In this document: positions 28,106-38,285 of the stretch, in pieces
Layout of the letters: the number at the start of each line of letters is the position of its first letter
Numbering within the stretch: position 1 is the stretch's first letter
Assembly: GCA_945877425.1 (NCBI GenBank)
Contig: CAMCRZ010000001.1
Coordinates: 1 to 64,000 of the forward strand
Length of the DNA stretch: 64,000 nucleotides
Source: an uncultured Treponema sp.
Lineage (GTDB): Bacteria; Spirochaetota; Spirochaetia; Treponematales; Treponemataceae
Direction of reading: 5' to 3'
Position numbers and translations under genes: made by a program
Notes under the pieces: model-generated
Database searches by the model: none
The model's input: only the letters and a program-made list of their open reading frames with translations
What the model was told of the DNA's origin: nothing

Positions 28106-28166
28106 ATATATAAATTTGCCACAGAAATTCCAAAAACAACAATTTCCGGCTGAAAAAAATCAAAAA

Positions 28167-30764
28167 TCACCGTCCGCTTAAAGTCTGCTTCCATCGTGCA
28201 ATCATCTGCAAAGCCTGAATTGGAGTAAGGTTGTTTGTGTCGGAAGAAAGAATTTCGTCAAGGATAAGCTCTTCGTCGGAAAAAAGTGCGCCTGTAAGTG
28301 AAGTTTTGTTTTCTTCGGCATGAACTTCTTCAAATACAACGCTGCTGGAATCAATTTCAGTCTGTTCACCTGCATCTTTTCTGATTTTGTCAAGAATAAA
28401 CTGTGCCCTTTTTATTACAGTTTCAGGAACGCCTGCAAGACGTGCTACGTGAATTCCGTAACTGTTTGCGCTTTCTCCTTCTATGACTTTTCTCAAAAAA
28501 ACAACGTTGCTTCCTTCGTCTTCTACAGCCATGCATAGTTTTTTTGCAGCAGGATTTTCCATTCTTGTCAATTCATGATAGTGGGTTGCAAAAAGTGTCT
28601 TGCATTTTATGCGGTTAAGAAGATATTCGCTTACAGCCCATGCAATTGAAAGTCCGTCTTCCGTACTTGTACCACGGCCAACTTCGTCCATAATGACAAG
28701 TGAAGATTCAGTTGCACTTCGCAAAATGTGTGCTGTTTCCGTCATTTCAATAAGGAAAGTAGATTCTCCTCTTGCAAGATTGTCGCTTGCTCCTACACGG
28801 CAAAAGATTTTGTCTACTATTCCAAGTTCAGCCTTACTTGCAGGAACAAAGCTTCCAGTCTGGGCTAAAAGGCAGATAAGTGCATTCTGCCTAAGGAATG
28901 TGCTTTTTCCTGCCATGTTAGGACCGGTTATCAAGGCAAAAGTTTCGTTTTTTTCATCACATAAAGTAAGGTTGTTGGGAACAAATTCTCCTGCAGGAAT
29001 ATGCTTTTCTACAACGGGGTGACGTCCGTTTTCTACTGTAAAAATTCTTTCCGAATTAAGTACAGGCTTAACCCAATTATACCTTACTGCCGAAGCTGCA
29101 AAAGATGAAGTTACATCAGCATAAGCAATTTCCCGTGCAGTCTGCTGAAGGTAAGGCACATATTTTTTAAGCTGATTTCTTACTTCTATAAACAAGTCCC
29201 TTTCCAGTTCAAGAATACGTGAACCTGATTCGTTAAGGTTTTGCTCAAGTTCCTGAAGTTTTTCCGTAGTGTACCGTTCTGCATTTACGAGAGCACGCCT
29301 TATAATGAAATGGTCCGGAACTTTATCAAGTTTGCCTTTTGTAACTTCAATAAAGTAGCCCATATTGCCGCTTTTTTTTATGCGGAGATTCTGAATGCCT
29401 GTACGCTGTCTTTCTTCCTGAGCATAAGCTTCCATTACCTGATTGAAGTTATCGTGAACGTCCCGCCAGTGATCAAGTTCCTTGCTCCAGCCTTCCTTTA
29501 TGATGTTTCCGTCTGTTAATGAAGTTGCAGGATCGTCCATAATTGCAGAAGAAATAAGGTTTATAATTAAGGAAGCGCTTTCCGTTTCAATTTTGGAAAA
29601 TTTTTCTTCGCCTAATGTGCCTTGAATTTTAAGCCACAGGGAAAGACTGTTTTTCAAAGCCTGAAGATCCTTGCCGTGTGCCCTGTCCATTGCAATTCTT
29701 GCAGCAAGACGCTCTATATCAAGTATGCCTTCAAGACTGTCAGTAACTTTTCTAAGAAGGGAACGGTTGTTTACAAAAAGTTCAACGTGGTTTTGCCTTG
29801 CATTGATTTCGTTAAGATTAGTCAGCGGGAACATAAGCCATTCCCTTACAAGACGGCAGCCCATGGCAGTTTGAGTAGAATTTACGCACTCCAAAAGCGA
29901 ATACTGACTGCTTCCGTCACGAAGGTTGTTTGTTATTTCAAGATTGCGTCTGGAAGAGTCGTCTATTATCATAAAGTCGCTGTCACGGTAAACGCTTATG
30001 GAACTTATATGTGAAGTATCTGAATTCGTTGTTTTGGAAAGATAGTCTAAAAGAAAGCCTGCAGGAATGATTTCTATGGAATCACTTTGAAGTGAAAAAG
30101 ACTGAAGGTTTACTGTCTTAAACTGCTGTGTAAGTCGCCTGAATCCTGAATCAATGTTGAAATTCCAGTCAGGATAATATGAAACTGCCATATTTTCAAA
30201 AAGACTGATTATCTGCAAAACGGTGCTGTTGTTTTTTAAACTGTCAGGCAGAATGATTTCCCTTGGTGTGCATCGTCCCAGTTCTTTCTGGAAATTTTCC
30301 ATTTCAGGAGTCTGGGGAAAAGATGTAGCCTTAAATTCTCCGGTTGTAACGTCTATAAATGCAAATCCACATTTTCCGTGAGAAATGAAAAGTGAAGCAA
30401 GAAAATTATTTACGCCGCCTTCAAGATATTCACTTTCAACTGCAGTTCCAGGCGTAATTATTTCTACAACTTTACGTTCTGCAAGACCTTTCCCCTGAAG
30501 ATTTTCGCCTATTTGTTCTGCAATGGCAATTTTTCTTCCCAAGCGCAAAAGTCTTGCAATGTAGATTTTTGCAGCATGATAAGGCACGCCGCACATTGGG
30601 TTTTCACCGCGATGAGTTAAAGTAAGATTCAAAAGTTTAGAAACTTCAACGGCATCTTCGTTAAACATTTCATAAAAATCGCCGACCCTGAAAAAAAGCA
30701 CTTCCCCAGGATGCTGTTCTTTTATGCTGATGTACTGTAGAAAAAGAGGCGTTTCGTCTGCCAT
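28167..30764 (-). CDS. mutS: DNA mismatch repair protein MutS
   Basis: Recognises mismatches and starts their repair. The mismatch-reading Phe-x-Glu motif is in FFRVGDFYEMF near the N-terminus, followed by MCGVPYHA. The ATPase has Walker A ITGPNMAGKST (about 610-620) and DEVGRGTSTEDG. At 865 aa it is a full-length MutS1. ATG at 30764 with AAGG upstream. It follows skp by 13 bases, the same order as tp0327-tp0328 in T. pallidum. Confidence 0.97.
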   Translation of the reverse strand: MADETPLFLQYISIKEQHPGEVLFFRVGDFYEMFNEDAVEVSKLLNLTLTHRGENPMCGVPYHAAKIYIARLLRLGRKIAIAEQIGENLQGKGLAERKVVEIITPGTAVESEYLEGGVNNFLASLFISHGKCGFAFIDVTTGEFKATSFPQTPEMENFQKELGRCTPREIILPDSLKNNSTVLQIISLFENMAVSYYPDWNFNIDSGFRRLTQQFKTVNLQSFSLQSDSIEIIPAGFLLDYLSKTTNSDTSHISSISVYRDSDFMIIDDSSRRNLEITNNLRDGSSQYSLLECVNSTQTAMGCRLVREWLMFPLTNLNEINARQNHVELFVNNRSLLRKVTDSLEGILDIERLAARIAMDRAHGKDLQALKNSLSLWLKIQGTLGEEKFSKIETESASLIINLISSAIMDDPATSLTDGNIIKEGWSKELDHWRDVHDNFNQVMEAYAQEERQRTGIQNLRIKKSGNMGYFIEVTKGKLDKVPDHFIIRRALVNAERYTTEKLQELEQNLNESGSRILELERDLFIEVRNQLKKYVPYLQQTAREIAYADVTSSFAASAVRYNWVKPVLNSERIFTVENGRHPVVEKHIPAGEFVPNNLTLCDEKNETFALITGPNMAGKSTFLRQNALICLLAQTGSFVPASKAELGIVDKIFCRVGASDNLARGESTFLIEMTETAHILRSATESSLVIMDEVGRGTSTEDGLSIAWAVSEYLLNRIKCKTLFATHYHELTRMENPAAKKLCMAVEDEGSNVVFLRKVIEGESANSYGIHVARLAGVPETVIKRAQFILDKIRKDAGEQTEIDSSSVVFEEVHAEENKTSLTGALFSDEELILDEILSSDTNNLTPIQALQMIARWKQTLSGR

Positions 30765-30777
30765 GATTTACCTTAAA

Positions 30778-31305
30778 CTAAAGTCCTAATCTTGAAATAA
30801 CCTGATCCGTAATGTCAACAGAACTGCTGTACCACAAAATTGCATTTGCCTGCTGCAAACTTAAAATCATGCTGTAACCGCCGGATTCTGCAATGCGTGC
30901 AAGAGTATCGTAGAGTTTTTTGTAAAAGTCATCATTTTCTGTAAGGGACTTTTTAAGTGATTCAAGTTCAAGATTTTTAGCATTTGTATATTCGTTTAAA
31001 TACTCTGTCTTTTTTATAATCTGGCTTTCAATTTTCTGAGCCTGAGTTTCGTTGCCGCTTCTCTGATATTCAAGCTTTTTGTCGTGAAGCCCCTGAAGTT
31101 CGCTTACAATTTTATTTATTTCGTTCTGGAATTCTTCTTTTTTGCTTTCATAATTTCTTACAGGAGCTGAATCTTTGTAGTAAGACTGATAGACACGTGC
31201 CGTATCAACAACACCGAATTTTGTAATCTGCTGGGCAAAAGCGCCTGAACATGAAAGTGAAACTGCAAGAAAACCGGCTGCAATTATTTTTTTTAAGCTT
31301 TTCAT
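30778..31305 (-). CDS. skp: Skp/OmpH periplasmic chaperone
   Basis: Holds unfolded outer-membrane proteins in the periplasm on the way to BamA. A signal peptide (MKSLKKIIAAGFLAVSLSCSGAFA, cleavage after AFA) precedes a beta strand FGVVDTARVYQSYYK and two long charged helices, as in the Skp tentacles. 175 aa from the ATG at 31305, with GGAG six bases upstream; the in-frame TTG at 31317 overlaps that ribosome site. It directly follows bamA, as in T. pallidum. Confidence 0.9.
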   Translation of the reverse strand: MKSLKKIIAAGFLAVSLSCSGAFAQQITKFGVVDTARVYQSYYKDSAPVRNYESKKEEFQNEINKIVSELQGLHDKKLEYQRSGNETQAQKIESQIIKKTEYLNEYTNAKNLELESLKKSLTENDDFYKKLYDTLARIAESGGYSMILSLQQANAILWYSSSVDITDQVISRLGL

Positions 31306-31329
31306 TTTTTTCTCCAAAAATATAAAATA

Positions 31330-33795
31330 TTATTTGTTTGTTAAGTTAAACGAAAGTACAAAGTGGAAGTTATTGTACCATTTGTAATCACCGTCGCCGT
31401 CCTGATCGCAGAATACAACATTTCCGTCCTTTACTTTAAATGTGTTGCAGAACAAAAGCCTTAGAGGAAACTGTGGAATTGTAAAGCGGATGTCAGGTCC
31501 AAAGCTGAAGTACCAGTCTTCAATAGTCAGGCCTGTGAAAAAGTCATCAACTGAATCTTTAAGTGCAACTGCATCAAAGAAGCCGTCAACAGCAAGAACG
31601 CCCGGAACTAACGGAAGCCTGAGTTCCACACTGTTGCTCCATAAAGCACTTCCCCTGCCTTCAGCCGTATTGTAAATAGTCCAGCCACGTCCGTTAAACA
31701 TACCGTCTATGTAAAGCTGGTTTGACTGTTTGATAGTTGTGTCAAAGAAAGGAAACTGAAAGGAAAGTCCTGAGTAAAGCATTAAGACTGCCTTAAAGTT
31801 GTATGTTTCTGAAACAGGAAGATTCATAAGCGTAAAATATTTTTCTGCTTTAGTATCGCTTCTTAAATAAAATTCTTTTTCGCCCCAGTTTTTGGCAAAA
31901 GGAAGTATTCCTTCAGGCAAAAGTCCGTACCATGCAAGTCTTTCGCTGGCAAACCAGCCTGAAGAAGGGTCGTAGTTTATGTCCCTGCCGTCAGCAGAAA
32001 AAGATCCGAAGATTGAGTTTTTTGGTTCCCAGTTATTGTTGTACTGTCCTATAGTTGAATCGTAAGGAATGTAAAGATTTTCATCGTAAATGTTGTCAAT
32101 AAGGCTTCCGCTTATACCGCCTGCAAGAGTAAGGATTGCAAAATTCGGAGTCCATCTGTGGCCTAAAGAAAAGCTTAAGTTAAACTCATGCTGGTCGTAT
32201 TCAAGATAATAGTAATCGTCATCAACTGAACCGTCCGGCAAAGGAAGATTTCTTAAGGCATATTTTGTTGAATGAGAATATCCTGCAGAAAAACTCGTAC
32301 TGATTGGTTTTCCGAAAAGCCAGTTCTGACCGTAGCCAAGGCTGAAAGACTGTTCCGTTGTAGAAAGTGTAGTGCCCACAGAAACAGACCTTCCTTCTCC
32401 AAAAAGGTTTGAATCCTGAAGCTTTACGTAAAGTGAAATAGGAAAATCATCAGGATCTGAAACACCGCTGAATGTAAATCCGAAGTCAAGAGTTGTAGTG
32501 CTCTGTTCCTGAACTGTAAAAACAATATCTACAAGATTTTCTTCCGAACCGCTTGTAACGTCAGGGAGTACAGAAGAAAAATACTGAAGGTTGTTAAGGT
32601 TTCTGATTGCCGAAATAATTTTTGCATTGGAAAAAATGTCGCCTTCTTCAATAGGAATTTCACGGAGAATAACGTTGTCTTTAGTTTTGTTGTTTCCCTT
32701 AATGAGGATTTTTTCTATATGACTTCTTGGCCGTTCGTAAATGTTTATAGTGTAGGAAATTTCCATATTTTCCGTATCTTTGGAAATGTTTCTTGAAAAC
32801 TGATTTGAAGTGTAGCCGTTCTGCACGTAAAGGTTCTGAACAGCAGCCATTGCTTCCTGGAATTTAGTTTCATTGTAAACTTTTCCTTTTTCAAGTTTTA
32901 CGAGAGACTGAAGTTTTTCAGTAGAAAATACCTGGTTTCCTACAAAAGTTACGCCGCCGAATTTATACTGCCTTCCTTCCTGAATGCGGAAAGTAATTGT
33001 AAGTTCTTCCCTGTTTTTAGCTTCATTCATTGTCTTTTCAACATCAACTGCTGCAACTTTAGCATCAACGTAACCTCTTGTCTGATAGTAGTTTACGATG
33101 GTTTTTGAATCAGTGTTTACGGAAGCTTCCTGATATGCTCCGCTGTTAAAAAGTCCTGCTTCTTTAAGGCTTATCTTGCTTTTTAAAGTTTTAGACGAAA
33201 CTAAAGTGTTTCCCTGGAAATCAATTTTTTTGATTATAGTCTGACGTCCTTCATCAACTGTGTAAGTAACTACAACGCCTTTTGGTGTAACCTCAGTTTT
33301 AGAAGTAACAGTTGCCGCTGCGTATCCGTTGTCAATGTAATGGTTGCGCATTGACCTTTCGCCTAAAAGTACGTCGCTTTCCTTGTAGATTTCACTTTCC
33401 TTTACAAAAAGCTGTTCCTTTAACTCTGCAGTGTGAATGTAATGGTTTCCCGTAACTACAACTTTTGCAACTACAGGCCGCTCAACAAAATTGATTATAA
33501 GTGTTATATCTGAACCTTTGTCCTTTACGTTTGGAATTTCAATGCTAAGATCTTCAAAAGAATCCATGTCGAAAAGCTTGTTGTAAATTTCCATTGTTAT
33601 TTCGTCTGTAAAAGGTTCCCCAATGTATCTGTTTAAGATTGCATCAATAGAACTTGACTTTACCACAGTTAAATTTTTATAAGTAAAGTTTTTAATCTTT
33701 CTGTTGTAATACCAGTCATCGCTTTCCTGGGAAAAAACTGATGTTACAGACAAAGCAACGGCAAGAAAAATCCCGAAGATGTGCTTAAATTTCAT
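31330..33795 (-). CDS. bamA: BamA outer-membrane assembly factor
   Basis: Central pore of the machine that inserts beta-barrel proteins into the outer membrane. Signal peptide MKFKHIFGIFLAVALSVTSVFS, then five POTRA domains to about residue 430 (repeats of the type TVTYTVDEGRQTIIKKIDF...), then the C-terminal 16-stranded Omp85 barrel with the conserved segment GRGWTIYNTAEGRGSALWSNS of loop 6 region. 821 aa. ATG at 33795 with AGAGGA four bases upstream. Homologue of the T. pallidum protein Tp0326 (Tp92). Lies between tamB and skp, all probably cotranscribed. Confidence 0.94.
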   Translation of the reverse strand: MKFKHIFGIFLAVALSVTSVFSQESDDWYYNRKIKNFTYKNLTVVKSSSIDAILNRYIGEPFTDEITMEIYNKLFDMDSFEDLSIEIPNVKDKGSDITLIINFVERPVVAKVVVTGNHYIHTAELKEQLFVKESEIYKESDVLLGERSMRNHYIDNGYAAATVTSKTEVTPKGVVVTYTVDEGRQTIIKKIDFQGNTLVSSKTLKSKISLKEAGLFNSGAYQEASVNTDSKTIVNYYQTRGYVDAKVAAVDVEKTMNEAKNREELTITFRIQEGRQYKFGGVTFVGNQVFSTEKLQSLVKLEKGKVYNETKFQEAMAAVQNLYVQNGYTSNQFSRNISKDTENMEISYTINIYERPRSHIEKILIKGNNKTKDNVILREIPIEEGDIFSNAKIISAIRNLNNLQYFSSVLPDVTSGSEENLVDIVFTVQEQSTTTLDFGFTFSGVSDPDDFPISLYVKLQDSNLFGEGRSVSVGTTLSTTEQSFSLGYGQNWLFGKPISTSFSAGYSHSTKYALRNLPLPDGSVDDDYYYLEYDQHEFNLSFSLGHRWTPNFAILTLAGGISGSLIDNIYDENLYIPYDSTIGQYNNNWEPKNSIFGSFSADGRDINYDPSSGWFASERLAWYGLLPEGILPFAKNWGEKEFYLRSDTKAEKYFTLMNLPVSETYNFKAVLMLYSGLSFQFPFFDTTIKQSNQLYIDGMFNGRGWTIYNTAEGRGSALWSNSVELRLPLVPGVLAVDGFFDAVALKDSVDDFFTGLTIEDWYFSFGPDIRFTIPQFPLRLLFCNTFKVKDGNVVFCDQDGDGDYKWYNNFHFVLSFNLTNK

Positions 33796-33822
33796 AAAAT
33801 CCTCTTTTATACATAAATAATT

Positions 33823-36800
33823 TTAAAAAGTCAGTCTCCATGACAATGTTATTGAAGTTGACTGAACCCATGACTGCTGCAGCGTTCCTAAATCAGGTGC
33901 AAAACTCCAGCGGATATTGGCAAAAGGTGCTTCCAGTTCCAGACCTACTTCCGGCTGGAAAACAAGACCGCCGCCTGCTGAATCAGATAAATCTGCCTTA
34001 GTTTCGTCAAAAGTCCAGTGCATAAGTGCATCAACATAAATATTACTGCCAAAGTACTTACCTATGTAAACAGTTGAATTATCAAACAGGTTACTTATGA
34101 TTGAACCTTTTTCAGATTCTGTATTCATATTAAACCCTTGTTTAATAGTATTCTGCAGCAAAGTAGTACGAAGAGAAAATATATCAAAATTACACAAATC
34201 ACGCAATGCACCTTCAAGTTTGCGCAAAACCGTTACCTGAACGCCGTAATCAACTCCTGCAAGAAGAATTGTGGAAGCAGAAGATGCATCTCCCGTAACG
34301 ATTTGACCTAAAATTGACATTATTTCGTTTTCTGATTTAGCCGGACTTGAAGAAAGTGTTGCATTGAAATTGGAAAGGTTCTGCCTGATTGCGCTAAGGG
34401 AAATTGTAACAGGGTCGCCGTTTTCATCATGCTCTTTTGTTTCTGCCCTGACTGTAATGTTCGGGTCAAAGCTGTTCTGGGTTTCATTTAATATAATGCG
34501 ACCTTCCTTCAAATAAAAGTTGCGGCTTAAGTAAGAAACTTCTCCTCCACGAAGCACAATGTCACCTTTCATATTCCACAGTGAAGAACTTGTGTCAAGG
34601 TTAAATTCAAGAGGCGTATCAGGAGCAATAAGTCCGCGAATAAGTGGATTTATAAGTACCTGAACTTTTTTTCCTACATCAACATTTACGGCAAGACGGA
34701 CATTCCACTTTCCAGCCTTTTCCATTTTAGGAATGTATTCACTTCCGGTATTTGTAAGGATAGAAATTTCTGCATTATTAAGAGTGCCTTTTCCCTGAAT
34801 GTCTATAACTTCATTTTCTATAACGAGAGTTGCGTCTAAGGAAGCTTTGCCGTTTACCCTTACGTAAGGTGCCTTTACGTCAATAGGAAAATCCTTCTTT
34901 TTGTTAGACTTTACGTTTACTTCAAGAGAACCGATTTTCCACCGGTCAAGTGCAATAAAGCAGTTTGCAAAAAGGCTTCCGGTTCCAACTTTAAACGGCG
35001 TATCAAAAATTTCAATTTCGTCCTGAGAAAATTCCACAGAAACTTCTTCTGAAGTAAAATATTCAGGAACATAATCAGGAAAGTTAAACTGTATTCCAGA
35101 AACAACGGCTTCGCCTTCAAGGTTTGGATCTGAAATAAGTCCGCTTAAATTAAGTTCTCCCGTAACAATTCCCTTCCACAAAGAAAAATATTTTGTATTT
35201 ATGAGAAACGAAATTTTGGAAGAATCTATGTAAATATTGCTGATGTCAATATTCATAATGCGGTCTTTTATGGAACCTGAAACATTACAGTGAATGTCCT
35301 TGCTTTCTGAAATGGAAAAGTTCAATTCGCCGCTGTCCAGATATTCTCCAAACATTCCAAGATATTCGTTAGTCATTATGTCAAAGCGTCCGGGCGAACG
35401 TACAAACGTAACGTTAAGGGGAAATTCCTGAGGAAAAAGATTGCCGCTTACATTTTCGCAGTTCAGCTCTATGGCAAAAGATTCAGGAATAAAAGTGTCC
35501 TGGAAAGAAGAAAGATTTGTTATTACAAGATTTACTGGAGCCTTCACTTCTCTTTTTGCAACTTTGCCTGTAAATTCAGAAGTAAGCTGTCCTTCAAAAT
35601 TCTTAAGGTTAAACTGCGCATTCATTTTTTTAAAGTTAAAGTTATTCCACGTTACGTCAAAATCAGTAAGCGTAATGTTTCCTTCAAGAAAGGCTGCATT
35701 TCCCTTTACGCTTAAATTTGATGACTGTGATTTCAGCTCTTTAAGATTTACTGCAAGATAAGGATTTTCAAAAGTTCCGCTGGCACTTAGCAATGCAGAA
35801 AAATCAGCTGTGCTTTCAAAAGACTGGACAAAACGCTTAAGGGGAAACGTGTTTATGCTGCATTCTGCGCTAAAGTAAAAATCTTCCCTGAACCGTGAAA
35901 AATCCTGCAGCAGAGGATTTGTAACTGAAGCATTTAGGGAAAGACTTTCCTGACTGAATGGATTTGACAAAATGATTTCTGAAGTTAAGGAGCCGAAAGT
36001 TCCGGAGTCAAAGTTTAAAAGTCCATAGCCGCTTCCTTCAAGAGTTGAAATAGTGTCGCTGTAAATTAAGCTTGAAAGAATTAAGCCGCTTTCGTTTACA
36101 TTTCCTGCAAACTTGATTTTTGGCTTAACGGAAATTTTTCCAGAAAATTCTTCGCCTTCAAAGTTAATGATTTCTACGTTAAAGTTTTTTCCTTTTCTCC
36201 AGTAAAATGAAGTGTCCGCAGAAAAAGCAAAGAGAAAGTCCTTTACTGAAACAGGAAGAGTTGAAAACTGCGCCGTACCTGAAATTCCTGAATCAAAATC
36301 TACGTTAACGTTTAAGCCGTAACTTCCAGTAACATTAAGCCATTTTCCCAAAGTGTAAATTCCGTCAAAGTCGTAGGGAATGTCGTTTACGTTCATTGAA
36401 GTGCTGAAAATAAACTGCCTGTCTTCTTTTGAATATTCAGCGCTTGCTTTTGCAATAACTGAATTTTTTCCGTACATAAAATCAAGCTGGCTTATGGAAA
36501 CTGAACTCTGGTTTCCGTCAAATGATATCAAAATAAACTGCCTGTCTTTTTCAGTGTTGGCAAAAATTGAATAAGGCGAATTGAAAGTAACGGACTTAAA
36601 ATCAGTAGAAAAATAAATTTCGTTAGTCATGATTACAGAAGAAAACTTTTGTGCAAGATCCGTAATTTTACTGCTGCCCTTACTGTCTGCAAAAAATCCT
36701 GCTGTCTTGACAATGGAATCCAGAAACAGATTGTTTATGCTGCAGGAAGCCTGAACGTATTTTTCTTTCCCGAGAGAAAGTGAACCGTCCAAAGACAAAA

Positions 36801-38229
36801 CCCCTGAATTTTCAAAATTTTCGTGGGACAAATCGGAAACTTTAAACTCAAAATCAAGGTTCTGCTCTTTGTGATAAAGCGCAAACTCCAAACCAGAATA
36901 ATACTGTGTTCCAAAAAAAAGCTGGGGAATAAAAAGTTCAATCTTTCCGGGAACTGAATCAATGTATGCATTTGCAGAAATTTTATTTTCATTTTTAAGC
37001 TTAAAATATTCAAGATTAAGTACGCCCTGAGGAAGCATATTCTGAATGTCATACGTTCCGCTGAAATCAAAAGACGCCATATCACCTTTGGCATCAAGAG
37101 ACGAAACTGTAATAAAATCGTTGTCGCCCTGAGCTTTAAGGGAAATGCACTGACCTTTTTCCACAAGATTTCTAGAAAGAAAAACCGAACTGTCTGTGTT
37201 CCAGCTGTATTTTTTTTCAGGAATATTTATTTTCAAAAACGACGTGCCTGAAATTTTTGACCCTTTGATTTTTTCCACAGCATTTATGCCGGCAGGAAGT
37301 TTAAGCACTGCAAAAGGATTGAAGTTTTCAGAGTTAAGGAAAATTTCTCCTTCGCCGGTATCAATGTTGACGTTTGCGTTTATGCTGTAAGGAAGAATGT
37401 GCTGGGAAGACTGAAGCTGGGCCTTTGAATTTTCGTAATGAAAAAGCAGATTCAGATTCTTTACAGAAAAATCTGCAGAAGGCAAATCATCTAAAGTAAT
37501 TAAAAGGGAACTTCCGTCTGACTCTTCCTTTACGCTGCAGTTAAGCTTAAAGTTAAAGCCTGCCTTTTTTCCATTAAGTGCAGAAAATGAAGCGTATGCT
37601 TTTCCGCTGAAATCTCCGTTTAAAACTTTACCGCTTCTGTCTTTTGAAAGAAGTGCATTTAAAACCGTAACGTTAAATGAAGAACCACTGTTTGAATAGG
37701 AAAAATTTACGTTTCTTACATGAACGTCGAATGGAATGGAAAAGACTGCATTTTTTATTGTATTCCGTGTCTTAAGCTTTATGAAACGGCTGTCATTTTC
37801 GTCCTGCTTTTCTGATGAAAACAAAAGCGCAATTTTTTCGCTTATGGTTTTAAACTGCTCGCTGTCATAAAAAAAATCAACATCGTTAACGGTAAGGTAC
37901 GTAAATGCATTTTTAAAGTCTTTTTTCAGAAGCTTAAAGAGATTGTATCTTACCACAGTTGAGTTTATGGAAAGAATTTCTTTTTTTGTAGTTACGTCAT
38001 AAATCTTTATGCCGCGGATTTTTATTAAAGTTAAGATTGAAGGTGAAAGCGATTTGTACGAAACTCCTAAACCTGTTTTTTCCGCAAGCATTACAGAAAG
38101 CTTTTCCTGATATTCAGCTAAAGTTTTGTTTACGGCTTTATAGACAGGCTGAACTATTGCAAAAATAGCCGCAACTAAAAAGAGAAAAATTACGCTTCCT
38201 ATAATTGATTTACGAACACTAGATTTCAT
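33823..38229 (-). CDS. tamB: TamB/AsmA-like lipid-transfer protein
   Basis: A 1468 aa inner-membrane-anchored protein of the TamB (DUF490) family, now thought to bridge both membranes and move phospholipids along a hydrophobic groove. An N-terminal membrane anchor (SVIFLFLVAAIFAIVQPVY) precedes an AsmA-like start and about 1100 residues of repeated beta strands. The conserved TamB domain occupies about the last 300 residues, with SLSAIRQNLSNFNATLSSSP and SENEIMSILGQIVTGD. No Shine-Dalgarno before the ATG at 38229. First gene of the tamB-bamA-skp-mutS block; divergent from tmk. Matches tp0325 by position. Confidence 0.9.
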   Translation of the reverse strand: MKSSVRKSIIGSVIFLFLVAAIFAIVQPVYKAVNKTLAEYQEKLSVMLAEKTGLGVSYKSLSPSILTLIKIRGIKIYDVTTKKEILSINSTVVRYNLFKLLKKDFKNAFTYLTVNDVDFFYDSEQFKTISEKIALLFSSEKQDENDSRFIKLKTRNTIKNAVFSIPFDVHVRNVNFSYSNSGSSFNVTVLNALLSKDRSGKVLNGDFSGKAYASFSALNGKKAGFNFKLNCSVKEESDGSSLLITLDDLPSADFSVKNLNLLFHYENSKAQLQSSQHILPYSINANVNIDTGEGEIFLNSENFNPFAVLKLPAGINAVEKIKGSKISGTSFLKINIPEKKYSWNTDSSVFLSRNLVEKGQCISLKAQGDNDFITVSSLDAKGDMASFDFSGTYDIQNMLPQGVLNLEYFKLKNENKISANAYIDSVPGKIELFIPQLFFGTQYYSGLEFALYHKEQNLDFEFKVSDLSHENFENSGVLSLDGSLSLGKEKYVQASCSINNLFLDSIVKTAGFFADSKGSSKITDLAQKFSSVIMTNEIYFSTDFKSVTFNSPYSIFANTEKDRQFILISFDGNQSSVSISQLDFMYGKNSVIAKASAEYSKEDRQFIFSTSMNVNDIPYDFDGIYTLGKWLNVTGSYGLNVNVDFDSGISGTAQFSTLPVSVKDFLFAFSADTSFYWRKGKNFNVEIINFEGEEFSGKISVKPKIKFAGNVNESGLILSSLIYSDTISTLEGSGYGLLNFDSGTFGSLTSEIILSNPFSQESLSLNASVTNPLLQDFSRFREDFYFSAECSINTFPLKRFVQSFESTADFSALLSASGTFENPYLAVNLKELKSQSSNLSVKGNAAFLEGNITLTDFDVTWNNFNFKKMNAQFNLKNFEGQLTSEFTGKVAKREVKAPVNLVITNLSSFQDTFIPESFAIELNCENVSGNLFPQEFPLNVTFVRSPGRFDIMTNEYLGMFGEYLDSGELNFSISESKDIHCNVSGSIKDRIMNIDISNIYIDSSKISFLINTKYFSLWKGIVTGELNLSGLISDPNLEGEAVVSGIQFNFPDYVPEYFTSEEVSVEFSQDEIEIFDTPFKVGTGSLFANCFIALDRWKIGSLEVNVKSNKKKDFPIDVKAPYVRVNGKASLDATLVIENEVIDIQGKGTLNNAEISILTNTGSEYIPKMEKAGKWNVRLAVNVDVGKKVQVLINPLIRGLIAPDTPLEFNLDTSSSLWNMKGDIVLRGGEVSYLSRNFYLKEGRIILNETQNSFDPNITVRAETKEHDENGDPVTISLSAIRQNLSNFNATLSSSPAKSENEIMSILGQIVTGDASSASTILLAGVDYGVQVTVLRKLEGALRDLCNFDIFSLRTTLLQNTIKQGFNMNTESEKGSIISNLFDNSTVYIGKYFGSNIYVDALMHWTFDETKADLSDSAGGGLVFQPEVGLELEAPFANIRWSFAPDLGTLQQSWVQSTSITLSWRLTF

Positions 38230-38242
38230 TCAAAACAAATTT

Positions 38243-38249
38243 TATAATA
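38243..38249. promoter_or_regulatory. Overlapping -10 boxes of tamB and tmk
   Basis: The plus strand reads TATAAT at 38243-38248 towards tmk, and the minus strand reads TATTAT at 38244-38249 towards tamB. One A/T-rich element may serve both divergent genes, so their transcription would be mutually exclusive at any moment. The -35 boxes are weak (TTCATT for tamB). Confidence 0.4.
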
Positions 38250-38285
38250 GCAGAAAAATTTAATTTAATGAAGACAGAGAAAAAT

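Noticed and set aside
31306..31317. Upstream TTG start of skp (and similar TTG extensions of clpC, mcsA, the DegT-type gene, HD gene and Cas2-like gene)
   Set aside because: In these cases the TTG lies in or next to the ribosome site or promoter, and a well-spaced ATG follows.
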